64,000 nt of DNA, from NCBI RefSeq assembly GCF_001651865.1, contig NZ_LPUX01000047.1, positions 1-64,000 of the forward strand, read 5' to 3'. Under the pieces are notes generated by a model. It was not told the origin of the DNA, searched no databases, and saw only the letters and a list, made by a program, of their open reading frames with translations. The position numbers and the translations under genes are program-made. Below are positions 1-8,555 of this stretch, one piece after another (the first letter of the stretch is position 1; every line of letters starts with the position of its first letter). The DNA comes from Sinorhizobium glycinis (GTDB taxonomy: Bacteria; Pseudomonadota; Alphaproteobacteria; Rhizobiales; Rhizobiaceae).

Positions 1-232
1 AACAGGCCGGACATATGAAAGCAACCGATCAAACCACCCGACAAAAAGCCCTTGCCATAGGGGGCGTCCACATATGAATCATATTCCAAGAGCGCCTCCG
101 TAACCTTTTGTAACGGATCGATTTCGCGGCCGCCGGCGTGGCCTGTGAAATCGGATGCGGCAATCAAATCGCCCCTTCCCCGTCATCTCTTTTTCTCGCA
201 AGCTGCAACAACGGAGAGAAAGGGGAACCTGA
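1..232. other. upstream region of puuD, no gene seen
   Basis: No convincing reading frame lies here. A purine-rich ribosome binding stretch (GGAGAGAAAGGGG, about 213-226) sits just before the puuD start. A weak dyad TCCGT/ACGGA lies near 98-118. The promoter of the puuD-guaD operon should be in this stretch, but I cannot place it. Confidence 0.4.
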
Positions 233-1465
233 ATGTACGAATTCGCCATCGCCTGGGAATGGCTGGCCTTTGCCGCCCGCTGGCTGCATGTCGTCACGGC
301 CATCGCCTGGATCGGCTCGTCCTTCTATTTCGTCGCTCTCGACCTCGGCCTCGTGAGACGCGACCACCTGCCGCCCGGCGCCTATGGCGAGGAATGGCAG
401 GTGCATGGCGGCGGCTTCTACCACATCCAGAAGTACCTGGTGGCACCGGCTGCGATGCCGGAGCATCTCACCTGGTTCAAATGGGAGTCCTACTCCACCT
501 GGCTCTCGGGCTTCGCGATGCTCTGCATCGTCTATTACGGCGGCGCCGATCTTTTCCTGGTCGACCGGCATGTGCTGGATATTTCCGCCACGACGGCGAT
601 CCTGATCTCGCTCGCATCGCTCGGCGTCGGGTGGGTCCTCTACGACCTTCTCTGCAAGTCGCCGATCGGCAAGAACACCTGGGGTCTGATGGCGCTCCTC
701 TACGTCGTGCTGGTCGCCATGGCCTGGGGCTACACGCAGGTCTTCACCGGCCGCGCCGCCTTCCTGCATCTCGGTGCCTTCACCGCGACGATCATGTCCG
801 CCAACGTCTTCTTCATCATCATCCCCAACCAGAAGATCGTCGTCGCCGACCTGATCGCCGGGAAGACCCCCGATCCGCGGCTCGGCGCCCAGGCCAAGCA
901 GCGATCGCTGCACAACAACTACCTGACCCTGCCCGTCATCTTCTTCATGCTGTCGAACCACTACCCCCTCGCCTTCGCGACGGCCTTCAACTGGATCATC
1001 GCTGCCTTGGTGTTTCTGATGGGCGTGACGATCCGCCACTGGTTCAACACCACGCATGCGCGCAAGGGCAAGCCGACCTGGACCTGGCTCGCGACTGCGA
1101 TCCTCTTCATCCTGATCATGTGGCTCTCGACCGCGCCGAAGGTGCTGACCGGAGAAGAACGCGCCGAGGCCGCACCCGCTTTCAAGCGCTTTGCCGAGAA
1201 TGCGCATTTCCCGGCGGTCAAGGACACGATCGCAACCCGCTGCAGCATGTGCCATGCCGCCGAGCCCGTCTACGAGGGCATTGCCCGCCCCCCGAACGGC
1301 GTCATGTTCGAGAGCGACGCCGAGATTGCCGCTTTGGCGCGGGAAATCTATATCCAGGCGGGGCGCAGCCACGCCATGCCGCCCGGCAACATAACCGACA
1401 TGACGGCAGACGAACGCAGGCTGTTGACCGCCTGGTTCGAGAGCGCCGTCGGGGAGACAAGATGA
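233..1465 (+). CDS. puuD: membrane urate hydroxylase PuuD with cytochrome c domain
   Basis: 410 aa. Oxidises urate to 5-hydroxyisourate at the inner membrane and passes electrons to a fused haem. The first about 300 residues are hydrophobic, with roughly eight membrane spans and the DUF989 pattern (N-terminal RWLHVVTAIAWIGSSFYF). A c-type haem motif CSMCH lies at residues 337-341, inside a C-terminal cytochrome c domain that ends near an RSHAMPPGN stretch. The ATG at 233 follows a strong Shine-Dalgarno. The stop overlaps the guaD start (ATGA), so the two are co-translated. PuuD replaces soluble uricase in alphaproteobacteria; uraH, uraD and puuE close by support the role. Confidence 0.93.
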   Translation: MYEFAIAWEWLAFAARWLHVVTAIAWIGSSFYFVALDLGLVRRDHLPPGAYGEEWQVHGGGFYHIQKYLVAPAAMPEHLTWFKWESYSTWLSGFAMLCIVYYGGADLFLVDRHVLDISATTAILISLASLGVGWVLYDLLCKSPIGKNTWGLMALLYVVLVAMAWGYTQVFTGRAAFLHLGAFTATIMSANVFFIIIPNQKIVVADLIAGKTPDPRLGAQAKQRSLHNNYLTLPVIFFMLSNHYPLAFATAFNWIIAALVFLMGVTIRHWFNTTHARKGKPTWTWLATAILFILIMWLSTAPKVLTGEERAEAAPAFKRFAENAHFPAVKDTIATRCSMCHAAEPVYEGIARPPNGVMFESDAEIAALAREIYIQAGRSHAMPPGNITDMTADERRLLTAWFESAVGETR

Positions 1466-2778
1466 CATCCACCTTCATCCGCGGCCGCACATTGAGCTTC
1501 AACCGCGCGCCGGGGAGCATCGACGACAGCTCCGCCTATGCCTATGAAAGCGATGGCGCGCTCCTCGTCGAGCATGGCATGATCAAGGCTTCCGGCCCCT
1601 ACCCGACCGTCAAGGCCGCAGCGCCCGAAGGGACGGTGGAGATCGACCACCGTCCGCACCTCATCGTGCCGGGCTTCATCGACACGCATCTGCATTTCCC
1701 GCAGATGCAGGTCATGGCGTCCTATGCCGCCAACCTGCTCGAATGGCTGAACACCTACACGTTCCCGGAGGAATGCCGTTTCGTCGAGACGGCGCATGCG
1801 GAGCGGATCGCCGTCCGCTTCTTCGACGAGATGGTTCGCCACGGCACGACGACGGCGACCGCCTATTGCTCGGTACACAAGGCTTCCGCCGACGCCTTCT
1901 TCGCCGAGAGCCTGAGGCGCGGCATGTGCATGGTAGGCGGCAAGGTGATGATGGACCGCAACGCCCCGCAGGGCCTGCTCGACACGCCTCAGATGAGCTA
2001 TGACGAGACGCGGGCGGTGATTGCCGACTGGCACGGCAAGGGCCGCAACCATGTCGCCATTACGCCGCGATTCGCCATCACATCGACACCGGAGCAGATG
2101 GAGGTCGCAAAATCGCTTGTCCGCGAGTTTCCGGACCTGCACGTGCAAACGCATCTGTCCGAGAACCGCGACGAGATCACTTACACGTGCGAACTCTATC
2201 CGGATGCGAAGGACTATACCGACGTCTATGCCCGCTACGGCCTGCTCGGACCCAAGAGCCTCTTCGGACACTGCATCCATCTCTCCGAGCGCGAAGCCGA
2301 CGCGATGAGCGAGACCGGCTCGGTCGCCGTCTTCTGCCCGACATCCAATCTCTTCCTCGGTTCCGGCCTGTTCCCGCTCCGCGCATTGACGCGGCGCGAG
2401 AAACCGGTGCGCATCTCGATCGCCTCGGACATCGGCGGCGGCACCAGCTATTCGATGCTGAAGACGCTCGACGAGGCCTACAAGATCCTGCAGTTGCAGG
2501 GCGAACGGCTGAACCCCCTCGACAGCTTCTACATGATGACCCGCGGCAATGCCGAAGCGCTTTCGCTGGCAGATCGCGTCGGCACGCTGGAGCCCGGCAC
2601 CGATGCCGACCTTACGGTCCTCGATATGGCGGCGACGCCGGCCATGGCGCTCCGGGCCGAAGTGGTCAATTCGCTCGCAGACGAGCTCTTCCTTTTGCAG
2701 ACGATGGGCGACGACCGGTCGATCGCCGAGACCTACGTGGCGGGCAAGCCGGTGAAATCGGCGCTCGGCACCACGTGA
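1462..2778 (+). CDS. guaD: guanine deaminase
   Basis: 438 aa from the ATG that overlaps the puuD stop; the open frame runs further upstream, but only this start fits the operon. Hydrolyses guanine to xanthine and ammonia in the cytoplasm. Amidohydrolase metal ligands are visible: H76 and H78 in FIDTHLHF, H231 in QTHLSEN, H270 in FGHCIHL, and D323 in ASDIGGGTS. The FPQ after the first motif and the CPTSNLFLGSGLFPL stretch are typical of guanine deaminases rather than of other amidohydrolases. Its last codons form the left arm of a long perfect hairpin. The product xanthine would need xanthine dehydrogenase, not present here, to reach PuuD. Confidence 0.93.
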   Translation: MTSTFIRGRTLSFNRAPGSIDDSSAYAYESDGALLVEHGMIKASGPYPTVKAAAPEGTVEIDHRPHLIVPGFIDTHLHFPQMQVMASYAANLLEWLNTYTFPEECRFVETAHAERIAVRFFDEMVRHGTTTATAYCSVHKASADAFFAESLRRGMCMVGGKVMMDRNAPQGLLDTPQMSYDETRAVIADWHGKGRNHVAITPRFAITSTPEQMEVAKSLVREFPDLHVQTHLSENRDEITYTCELYPDAKDYTDVYARYGLLGPKSLFGHCIHLSEREADAMSETGSVAVFCPTSNLFLGSGLFPLRALTRREKPVRISIASDIGGGTSYSMLKTLDEAYKILQLQGERLNPLDSFYMMTRGNAEALSLADRVGTLEPGTDADLTVLDMAATPAMALRAEVVNSLADELFLLQTMGDDRSIAETYVAGKPVKSALGTT

Positions 2779-2817
2779 GGCAAGAGGTCAATTTTTTTGA
2801 CCTCTTGCCTCACGTGG
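2771..2817. terminator. perfect 21-bp hairpin overlapping the guaD stop
   Basis: Arms 2771-2791 and 2797-2817 are exact reverse complements, with a loop of five T. The guaD stop codon (2776-2778) lies in the left arm. There is no T-run after the right arm in either direction, so it is not a textbook intrinsic terminator; it may stop transcription with help or protect the 3' end of the puuD-guaD mRNA. It separates guaD from lldD. Confidence 0.75.
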
Positions 2818-2880
2818 CTATTACAACCCTTCTGAAAAGATGTTAAGGCGTCCGTAATCTCCATTCGATGAGGGCGATCC

Positions 2881-4026
2881 ATGACGCAAATCCTCGACAT
2901 CAGCGACCTCAAGGCCCTCGCCAAGCGGCGGGTTCCAAAGCTTTTCTTCGACTACGCCGACAGCGGCGCCTGGACGGAGGGAACCTATCGGGCGAACGAG
3001 GAGGATTTCGCGAAGATCAAGCTGCGCCAGCGGGTGCTGGTCGACATGACCAATCGCTCGCTCGAAACGACGATGATCGACCAGAAGGTGTCGATGCCCG
3101 TCGCCCTTGCCCCGACAGGCCTCACCGGCATGCAGCACGCCGACGGCGAGATGCTGGCGGCCCAGGCGGCCGAGGCCTATGGCGTACCCTTCACGCTCTC
3201 GACCATGAGCATCTGCTCGATCGAGGACGTCGCCTCGGTGACGACGAAGCCTTTCTGGTTTCAACTCTATGTCATGCGCGAGCGTGAATTCGTGCTCAAC
3301 CTCATCGACCGCGCCAAGGCCGCAAAATGCTCGGCCCTCGTCCTGACGCTCGACCTGCAGATTCTCGGCCAGCGCCACAAGGATCTTCGCAACGGCCTGT
3401 CGGCACCGCCGCGCATGACGCCCAAACATCTCTGGATGATGGCGACACGACCGCGCTGGTGCATGAAGATGCTCGGCACGAACCGGCGCACCTTCCGCAA
3501 CATCGTCGGCCACGCCAAGAGCGTCACCGACCTCTCTTCGCTTCATGCCTGGACAGCCGAGCAGTTCGATCCTCAGCTCTCCTGGAAAGACGTCGAGTGG
3601 ATCAAGGAGCGCTGGGGCGGCCCGCTCATCCTGAAGGGCATCCTCGATCCGGAAGATGCGAAAATGGCAGCGAAAACCGGCGCCGACGCGATCATCGTCT
3701 CGAATCACGGCGGCCGCCAGCTCGACGGGGCGCCGTCTTCGATCAGCATGCTACCGAAGATCGTCGATGCGGTCGGTGATCAGATCGAGGTCCATCTCGA
3801 CGGCGGCATCCGCTCCGGGCAGGACGTGTTGAAGGCCGTCGCGCTGGGTGCAAAGGGCACCTTCATCGGCCGCCCCTTCCTCTACGGTCTCGGGGCGATG
3901 GGCAAGGACGGTGTGACCCTCGCCCTCGACATCATCCGCAAGGAGATGGACGTCACCATGGCGCTGTGCGGCAAGCGCAATATCGCCGATGTCGGTCGCG
4001 ACGTCCTCGCCGAATACGCGATGTAG
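2881..4026 (+). CDS. lldD: FMN-dependent L-lactate (alpha-hydroxyacid) dehydrogenase
   Basis: 381 aa, the usual length. Oxidises L-lactate, or a related 2-hydroxyacid, to the 2-oxoacid with FMN, passing electrons to the respiratory chain. The FMN/active-site signature SNHGGRQLDG carries the catalytic His276; LDGGIRSG and IGRPFLYG follow, as in the glycolate oxidase superfamily. The start at 2881 has only a modest GAGG upstream. It stands alone between two purine operons and converges on uraH, with 18 bp between stops. The family also includes glycolate and mandelate enzymes. Because AllA nearby makes glyoxylate, a role in C2 acid metabolism is possible but is inference. Confidence 0.85.
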   Translation: MTQILDISDLKALAKRRVPKLFFDYADSGAWTEGTYRANEEDFAKIKLRQRVLVDMTNRSLETTMIDQKVSMPVALAPTGLTGMQHADGEMLAAQAAEAYGVPFTLSTMSICSIEDVASVTTKPFWFQLYVMREREFVLNLIDRAKAAKCSALVLTLDLQILGQRHKDLRNGLSAPPRMTPKHLWMMATRPRWCMKMLGTNRRTFRNIVGHAKSVTDLSSLHAWTAEQFDPQLSWKDVEWIKERWGGPLILKGILDPEDAKMAAKTGADAIIVSNHGGRQLDGAPSSISMLPKIVDAVGDQIEVHLDGGIRSGQDVLKAVALGAKGTFIGRPFLYGLGAMGKDGVTLALDIIRKEMDVTMALCGKRNIADVGRDVLAEYAM

Positions 4027-4044
4027 CGTGTCAGGGGCAGCGAT

Positions 4045-4407
4045 TCAGCTGCCGCGATAGGTAGAGTAGGCGTAGGGCGAGAGCAGCAGAGGCACGTGAT
4101 AGTGGCTGGCGGGATCGGCGATACCGAACCGCAGCGGGATGAGGTCGAGGAAGGCCGGCTCGACAAGCGCCACTCCGGCCGAACGCAAATAGTCGCCCGC
4201 GTGGAAGAGCAGCTCGTATTGCCCCGCCTTGAATGTCTCTCCCTCCGCGAGCGGCCCGTCGACCCGGCCGTCGCTGTTCGTGCTGACCGTGCGGATCAAC
4301 TGCCGCTTCTCGCCGTCCAGCCGATAGAGATCGATGCGCAACCCCTCTGCCGGCTTGCCGAGCGCGGTATCGAGAACATGGGTGGTCAGGCGGCCGCTCT
4401 TGCTCAT
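4045..4407 (-). CDS. uraH: 5-hydroxyisourate hydrolase
   Basis: 120 aa transthyretin-like protein that opens 5-hydroxyisourate to OHCU, the step after PuuD. Seen: His10 in the N-terminal LTTHVLD, Arg48 in SDGRVDG, the [21 protein letters not shown]-terminus with H102 and H104, and the diagnostic terminal tetrapeptide YRGS. Its start overlaps the allA stop by four bases. It is the last gene of a leftward operon DUF1045-puuE-uraD-allA-uraH. Confidence 0.95.
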   Translation of the reverse strand: MSKSGRLTTHVLDTALGKPAEGLRIDLYRLDGEKRQLIRTVSTNSDGRVDGPLAEGETFKAGQYELLFHAGDYLRSAGVALVEPAFLDLIPLRFGIADPASHYHVPLLLSPYAYSTYRGS

Positions 4408-4919
4408 CGGACGTTCTCCTTCGAAGGCAGGTCTGGGATGACGAAAGGCTCTTCGTAGAAGAACTCCTCGAGATTGTCGCCAGGTCCGTCGCGATCGACG
4501 ACGAGGAAATCGCAGACGGCATCGACCGCCATCAGCGGATGGTGCCAGACATTGCGACCATAATTGACCCCTTGACGGCCACTCGCCAGAAAGACCCGCG
4601 GCCTGCCCGGGCGTCCACCTTCGTCCGCGGCGACAACTGCCAGCCAGGGCCGATCTTGAAGCGGGGAAAAGCTCTGGCTTCCAAGCGGATGCCGCTCCAT
4701 CATGGTGAGCCGGTAGGGGAAGGACCGGGGCTGGCCGCGAAAGATGTTGATGATGACCCGGGCGCCCTCCCCGACAATGTCGGCCTCGGCAAGCGCATGG
4801 AACCGCTGCGTATTGCCGCCATTGATCAATCGCGCCGACGCCGGATCGGCCTCGATGACGCTGCCGAACGGGGCGAAGGCCTCCTTCGTCAGGGGCTCGA
4901 TCGAAAGAAGATGAGACAT
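4404..4919 (-). CDS. allA: ureidoglycolate lyase
   Basis: 171 aa, full length for the family. Splits (S)-ureidoglycolate into glyoxylate and urea at the end of allantoin breakdown. Family pattern seen: [14 protein letters not shown] near the N-terminus, [25 protein letters not shown] and [13 protein letters not shown]. Four-base overlap with uraH. The start at 4919 has a poor Shine-Dalgarno but overlaps the stop of an 87-base ORF (4919-5005), so it may depend on translation from upstream. The enzyme making ureidoglycolate from allantoate is not in the window. Confidence 0.93.
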   Translation of the reverse strand: MSHLLSIEPLTKEAFAPFGSVIEADPASARLINGGNTQRFHALAEADIVGEGARVIINIFRGQPRSFPYRLTMMERHPLGSQSFSPLQDRPWLAVVAADEGGRPGRPRVFLASGRQGVNYGRNVWHHPLMAVDAVCDFLVVDRDGPGDNLEEFFYEEPFVIPDLPSKENVR

Positions 4920-5005
4920 CAGGCCTGGGCTCCGGCTCTCCAGGCAGGGAGCCGAGGGCGCGAAACGGCGCCGGCAGGCAATTCGGGAACGGTCTTGTCA
5001 GGCAT
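4919..5005 (-). CDS. possible 28-aa coupling ORF between uraD and allA
   Basis: An ATG at 5005 lies inside the last codons of uraD (8-base overlap) and opens a 28-codon frame whose TGA overlaps the allA ATG as ATGA. It bridges an otherwise untranslated 78-base gap and could carry ribosomes from uraD to allA. The peptide is proline/arginine-rich with no recognisable domain. I infer a coupling role only from the two overlaps; it may be chance. Confidence 0.3.
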   Translation of the reverse strand: MPDKTVPELPAGAVSRPRLPAWRAGAQA

Positions 5006-5501
5006 TGTTTTCTCCCGGAAGCATGGAACCGAGCCGCAGCCGTGCGATCTGCTCGACCTGCGCGCAGGCGGTTTCAAATTCCTCTTCCGCGGAATTGTCA
5101 ATCCGTTGCTCGAAAGCAGCGAGGATCTCCTCCTTCGTCAATCCCTTGACCGCGATGATGAATGGGAAGCCGAATTTTTTCGTATAGGCGGCGTTGAGTT
5201 CCGTGAAGCGCGCATGCTCTTCCAGCGAAAGCCGGTCGAGACCTGCCGATGCCTGCTCGGAGCTCGAGTCGGCGGTGAGTTCTCCGGCGAGGGCGAGCTT
5301 GCCGGCAAGATCGGGATGTGCGCGCAAGACCGCGAGGCGCTCTGCGGGCGAGGCCGCGCGAAATGCATTGCAGAGCGCCGAATGGACGTTGCCAGCCGTC
5401 AACCCGGACGAGGCGGCATGGTCGAATGCGCGCTCCGCCACCCAGGGTGAATGTTCGAAGATACCGCCGAAACGGCGGACGAAGTCCTCGCGATCCGACA
5501 T
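4998..5501 (-). CDS. uraD: OHCU decarboxylase
   Basis: 167 aa. Decarboxylates 2-oxo-4-hydroxy-4-carboxy-5-ureidoimidazoline to S-allantoin. Start chosen at 5501 because AAGGA lies eight bases upstream and the ATG overlaps the puuE TGA (ATGA); the longer open frame upstream is puuE shadow. Family features seen: the [13 protein letters not shown]-terminal helix, [11 protein letters not shown] with the catalytic-site [15 protein letters not shown], and [11 protein letters not shown]. The length matches stand-alone UraD. Confidence 0.94.
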   Translation of the reverse strand: MSDREDFVRRFGGIFEHSPWVAERAFDHAASSGLTAGNVHSALCNAFRAASPAERLAVLRAHPDLAGKLALAGELTADSSSEQASAGLDRLSLEEHARFTELNAAYTKKFGFPFIIAVKGLTKEEILAAFEQRIDNSAEEEFETACAQVEQIARLRLGSMLPGENNA

Positions 5502-6430
5502 CAGCGCAGTCCTTCCGGCCCGTGACGTTCGTACCAGTGGCGGGCGATATCGATTCGCCGCGGTACCCATACCTTGTCGTGCGACAGGACGTAATCGACG
5601 AAGCGGGCGAGCGCCGCCGCCCGGCCGGGACGGCCGACGAGACGGCAATGCAGGCCGACATTCATCATCTTCGGGCTGCCTTCCCTGCCCTCCTCATAAA
5701 GCACGTCGAACGTGTCCTTGAGGTAGGTGAAGAACTGGTCGCCGGAATTGAAGCCCTGACTGGTGGCAAAGCGCATGTCGTTGGCGTCGAGCGTATAGGG
5801 AATGATGAGGTGCGGCTTGTCGGGTGTCAGCCCCGGAACCCAATAGGGAAGTTCGTCCGCATAGGAATCGCAGGAATAGAGGAAGCCGCCCTCCTCCAGC
5901 ACGAGTTTCAGCGTGTTGACCGAAGGCTTGCCCTGATAGATGCCGAGCGGGCGCTCACCCGTCAGTTCCGTATGGAGCCGCACCACCTCGCGAATGTGCT
6001 CGCGCTCGACTTCCTCCGGAAAATCCTTGTATTCGAGCCAGCGCAGCCCGTGGCTGGCGATCTCCCACCCGGCCTCCTTCATCGCTGCAACCGCCTCCGG
6101 GTTGCGGGCCATGGCGAGCGTCACGCCATAGACCGTCAGCGTCACACCGCGGCGCGTGAACATGCGCCACAGCCGCCAGAAGCCGGCCCGGGCCCCGTAT
6201 TCGTAGATGGATTCCATGTTGAGGTTGCGCTGACCCGCCCAGGGCTGGGCGCCGACAATTTCCGACAGCAGGCACTCGGACGCCGGATCTCCATCGAGAA
6301 TGCAGCTTTCCCCGCCCTCCTCATAGTTCAGGACGAATTGCACGGCGATGCGCGCATCGCCCGGCCAATGTGGCTGCGGCGGCGTGCGCCCGTAGCCAAT
6401 GAGGTCGCGCGGATAGGAAGTCTCGGCCAT
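5501..6430 (-). CDS. puuE: allantoinase PuuE, polysaccharide-deacetylase type
   Basis: 309 aa. Hydrolyses allantoin to allantoate. It belongs to the NodB-like deacetylase fold family, not the metal amidohydrolase allantoinases. Start at 6430 has AAGGTG eight to nine bases upstream; earlier codons in the open frame are not protein-like. Seen: YPRDLIGYGRTPPQPHWPGD at the N-terminus, FVLNYEEGGE, ASHGLRWLEYKDF, and the C-terminal VWVPRRIDIARHWYERHGP. Overlaps uraD by four bases and lies 79 bp downstream of the DUF1045 gene. Confidence 0.93.
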   Translation of the reverse strand: MAETSYPRDLIGYGRTPPQPHWPGDARIAVQFVLNYEEGGESCILDGDPASECLLSEIVGAQPWAGQRNLNMESIYEYGARAGFWRLWRMFTRRGVTLTVYGVTLAMARNPEAVAAMKEAGWEIASHGLRWLEYKDFPEEVEREHIREVVRLHTELTGERPLGIYQGKPSVNTLKLVLEEGGFLYSCDSYADELPYWVPGLTPDKPHLIIPYTLDANDMRFATSQGFNSGDQFFTYLKDTFDVLYEEGREGSPKMMNVGLHCRLVGRPGRAAALARFVDYVLSHDKVWVPRRIDIARHWYERHGPEGLR

Positions 6431-6509
6431 GAAATCACCTTCGATTTTTTCCGAGACGGTAACACCGCGCACCGGATTGTCGAGATGAAAATGACGGCGG
6501 GAGAGGAGC

Positions 6510-7310
6510 TTAGCGGATCGCCGAAAGAGAACTAGCTGCGAGTGGCCAAGGACCTCGAGCGTCACCAGACGCGCTGAGTTGCGCCTCGATCCGGACCGCC
6601 CTTTTACCTTGTGGACGGCCGGAGACCTTGCCGAGCGGATGCTGGGAATGGACGCGCATCGGCGCCCCCTTCTCCGTTTCGACGAGCAAGGCAAGGCTGT
6701 CGACCGCGAGCGGCTTCATCAGATGCGGTTCGAAGACTTCCCGCAATGGCGCCTCCAGCCGTCGCCCGACGTCCACCGCCAGGGAACCGGTGAGCTTCAA
6801 GTGGAAGCGGTACTCCTCCATCACGAAGGGATCGCCCCACCGATGCAGATTGGCGAATTGCGGCGCCGTCAACCGGTCTGGATCGGACCGTTCGATCTCC
6901 TCCTCGCTGAGCGGCGCCCGGAAGCGGTCGAACGCCTGCAGAACCCGCGTGGCGAGCATGTGCATCGCAGGGATCGGCAGCATCGGCAGCAAGCCCAGGC
7001 ACTGGCTGATGCGCCCGATTTCCAGCCGCTCGATCGCGAACGGCGTTTCGGCGCTGGTGAAATGCATCAGCGTTCTCAGCAGCTGCGCTTCATCGACGCC
7101 TTCGGCGAGGCGGAACGGCGCCATGATCATGGCGTGAAAGCCGAAGCGGCGCGGAACCGCCGTGTGATAGGCGATCTCCGAAACGCGAAGGCCGGCGATC
7201 GATGGCGGTTCGACGGGCTCGCCCGAATAGACGCTGCGGCCGAGCCAACTCGCCGCCGCCGCGGACAGCGGGTCTCCGATCGGCGGCGTAAAACAAATGG
7301 CGTACCGCAT
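6510..7310 (-). CDS. DUF1045 protein, 2H-phosphoesterase-like
   Basis: 266 aa. Two spaced His motifs are visible: FGFHAMIMAPF (about residue 58) and RFHLKLTGSL (about 169), the layout of the 2H phosphoesterase superfamily. DUF1045 members often sit with phosphonate genes; here it leads the allantoin operon. The first motif has HAMI where HATL-like is more common, so activity is uncertain. The C-terminal 50 residues are basic and low in conservation. Substrate unknown; any role in purine breakdown is inferred only from position. Confidence 0.7.
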   Translation of the reverse strand: MRYAICFTPPIGDPLSAAAASWLGRSVYSGEPVEPPSIAGLRVSEIAYHTAVPRRFGFHAMIMAPFRLAEGVDEAQLLRTLMHFTSAETPFAIERLEIGRISQCLGLLPMLPIPAMHMLATRVLQAFDRFRAPLSEEEIERSDPDRLTAPQFANLHRWGDPFVMEEYRFHLKLTGSLAVDVGRRLEAPLREVFEPHLMKPLAVDSLALLVETEKGAPMRVHSQHPLGKVSGRPQGKRAVRIEAQLSASGDARGPWPLAASSLSAIR

Positions 7311-7385
7311 TGCAGGGCTCCGAAATTCCGTTCGACAGCCGCCTCTTAGGTGATTTGCGTGACAGATTGACGAAGTCGGATGGGG

Positions 7386-8516
7386 CTATCGCAGGCTTGC
7401 GATATGGGTTTCGCACCGGAAGGACTGCGGCAGCTCGATGCTCGTTCGCCCGGCAAGCTCGTCGATGACGAAGCGCGCCAGAACATGCGCCATTCCGAAA
7501 CTGACCTTGAAGCCGCCCGTCAGCACCGACAGCCTCTCATGATCGGGATGTCGGCCGACCATCGGCTCCCGACCCGTAGCCTTCGGGCGCAGTCCGGCCC
7601 AACGCTCGACGACCGGCGCGCCGCGCAGGATCGGCGCCAGAGCGGCAGCGCGATCGATCAGCGCGTCCAGTTGCGCATCCGTCGAGAACGGTTCGGAGAA
7701 TTGATTTTCGCTGGTGCTGCCGACGGCCACATGGCCGTTTTCATGCGGAACGATGTAGACGCCGTCGGTGAAGATGATCGGCGAACTGGGATCGACGTCG
7801 GCCCGAAGCAGCGCCGCCTGCCCCTTGACGGCACCGCCGCTCGTTGCCTGCGGCCGCTCCGCCAGTCGGTCGATCAAGGGAAAACTCGCGACGCCTGCGG
7901 AGAGAATGCAATGCCCGAACGGCAACTCGCGCTGGTCGGCAAGCGCCAGCCGGCCACGCTGCGGGTCGATCGCCGAAACCTCGGCGCCCTCTTCGACCCG
8001 GACATGAGGAAACTGAGCTAACGCCGCCCGTAGTGTCGCCAGTAGGTAGCGTGGCGCCACACGCGCCGCAAGCGTGTCGTGGATGACCCCGAAAGGTGCC
8101 GAATCCGCCGCCAACCAATCTCCGAAACCGGCGTCGCCGACGCGCCAATGGAAACGCCGATCGCCCGCAATCCAGTGTCGCTCAGCGTCCCGCTCGTGGC
8201 CGAGCGCGATCTCGCGCAGATGCTGTCTGCCGAGCGGCATGATCCGGCCCGAGCGGCGGTAGCCTGCCGAACGTCCGGTCTCGGCTTCCAGCCGGGCGAT
8301 CTCGTTCTCAAGGGAAACCAGCGCCTCGAACTGGAACTGCTTCTTGGCGTTCCAGCGGTCCGGCATATGCGGCATCAACGCGCCGAGCAGACCGCCGCTC
8401 GCTCCTGCACCGATGCTCTTTCGCTCGAGGAGGCGCGTTTCGATGCCGGCACGACCGGCCATGAGCGCTGCCCAGAGCCCCATGATTCCGCCGCCAACGA
8501 TCAAAACTTCGCTCAT
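7386..8516 (-). CDS. FAD-dependent oxidoreductase, DAO family (MnmC1-like candidate)
   Basis: 376 aa. Rossmann FAD motif at the N-terminus (VLIVGGGIMGLWAA), then GASGGLLGALMPHMPDRWN, a DAO-type substrate domain, and a C-terminal GGFKVSFGMAHVLARFVIDE segment. It is divergent, 39 bp away, from an MnmD-like methyltransferase. In Escherichia coli an FAD oxidase domain and this methyltransferase are fused as MnmC, which completes mnm5U in tRNA wobble positions. I infer that this is the detached oxidase half; a generic amine or amino-acid oxidase remains possible. Confidence 0.7.
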   Translation of the reverse strand: MSEVLIVGGGIMGLWAALMAGRAGIETRLLERKSIGAGASGGLLGALMPHMPDRWNAKKQFQFEALVSLENEIARLEAETGRSAGYRRSGRIMPLGRQHLREIALGHERDAERHWIAGDRRFHWRVGDAGFGDWLAADSAPFGVIHDTLAARVAPRYLLATLRAALAQFPHVRVEEGAEVSAIDPQRGRLALADQRELPFGHCILSAGVASFPLIDRLAERPQATSGGAVKGQAALLRADVDPSSPIIFTDGVYIVPHENGHVAVGSTSENQFSEPFSTDAQLDALIDRAAALAPILRGAPVVERWAGLRPKATGREPMVGRHPDHERLSVLTGGFKVSFGMAHVLARFVIDELAGRTSIELPQSFRCETHIASLR

Positions 8517-8519
8517 CGA

Positions 8520-8555
8520 TTGACCTTATCCGGCCGCAAGTCTATCGCCATTGCC
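8520..8555 (+). promoter_or_regulatory. candidate promoter for the MnmD-like gene
   Basis: TTGACC at 8520-8525, a 17-base spacer and TATCGC at 8543-8548 would place the transcript start at or next to the ATG at 8556, that is, a leaderless or nearly leaderless mRNA. No Shine-Dalgarno precedes that ATG, which agrees. The -10 match is weak. Confidence 0.3.

Noticed and set aside
145-1461. Long plus-strand frame continuous with guaD upstream of 1462
   Set aside because: It overlaps puuD in another frame and reads as arginine-rich shadow; the protein similarity starts at ATG 1462.
164-1468. 434-codon minus-strand frame opposite puuD
   Set aside because: Antisense shadow of a high-GC gene; no ribosome site or recognisable domain.
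2792-2797. Standard intrinsic terminator after guaD
   Set aside because: The T-run is in the hairpin loop and none follows the stem.
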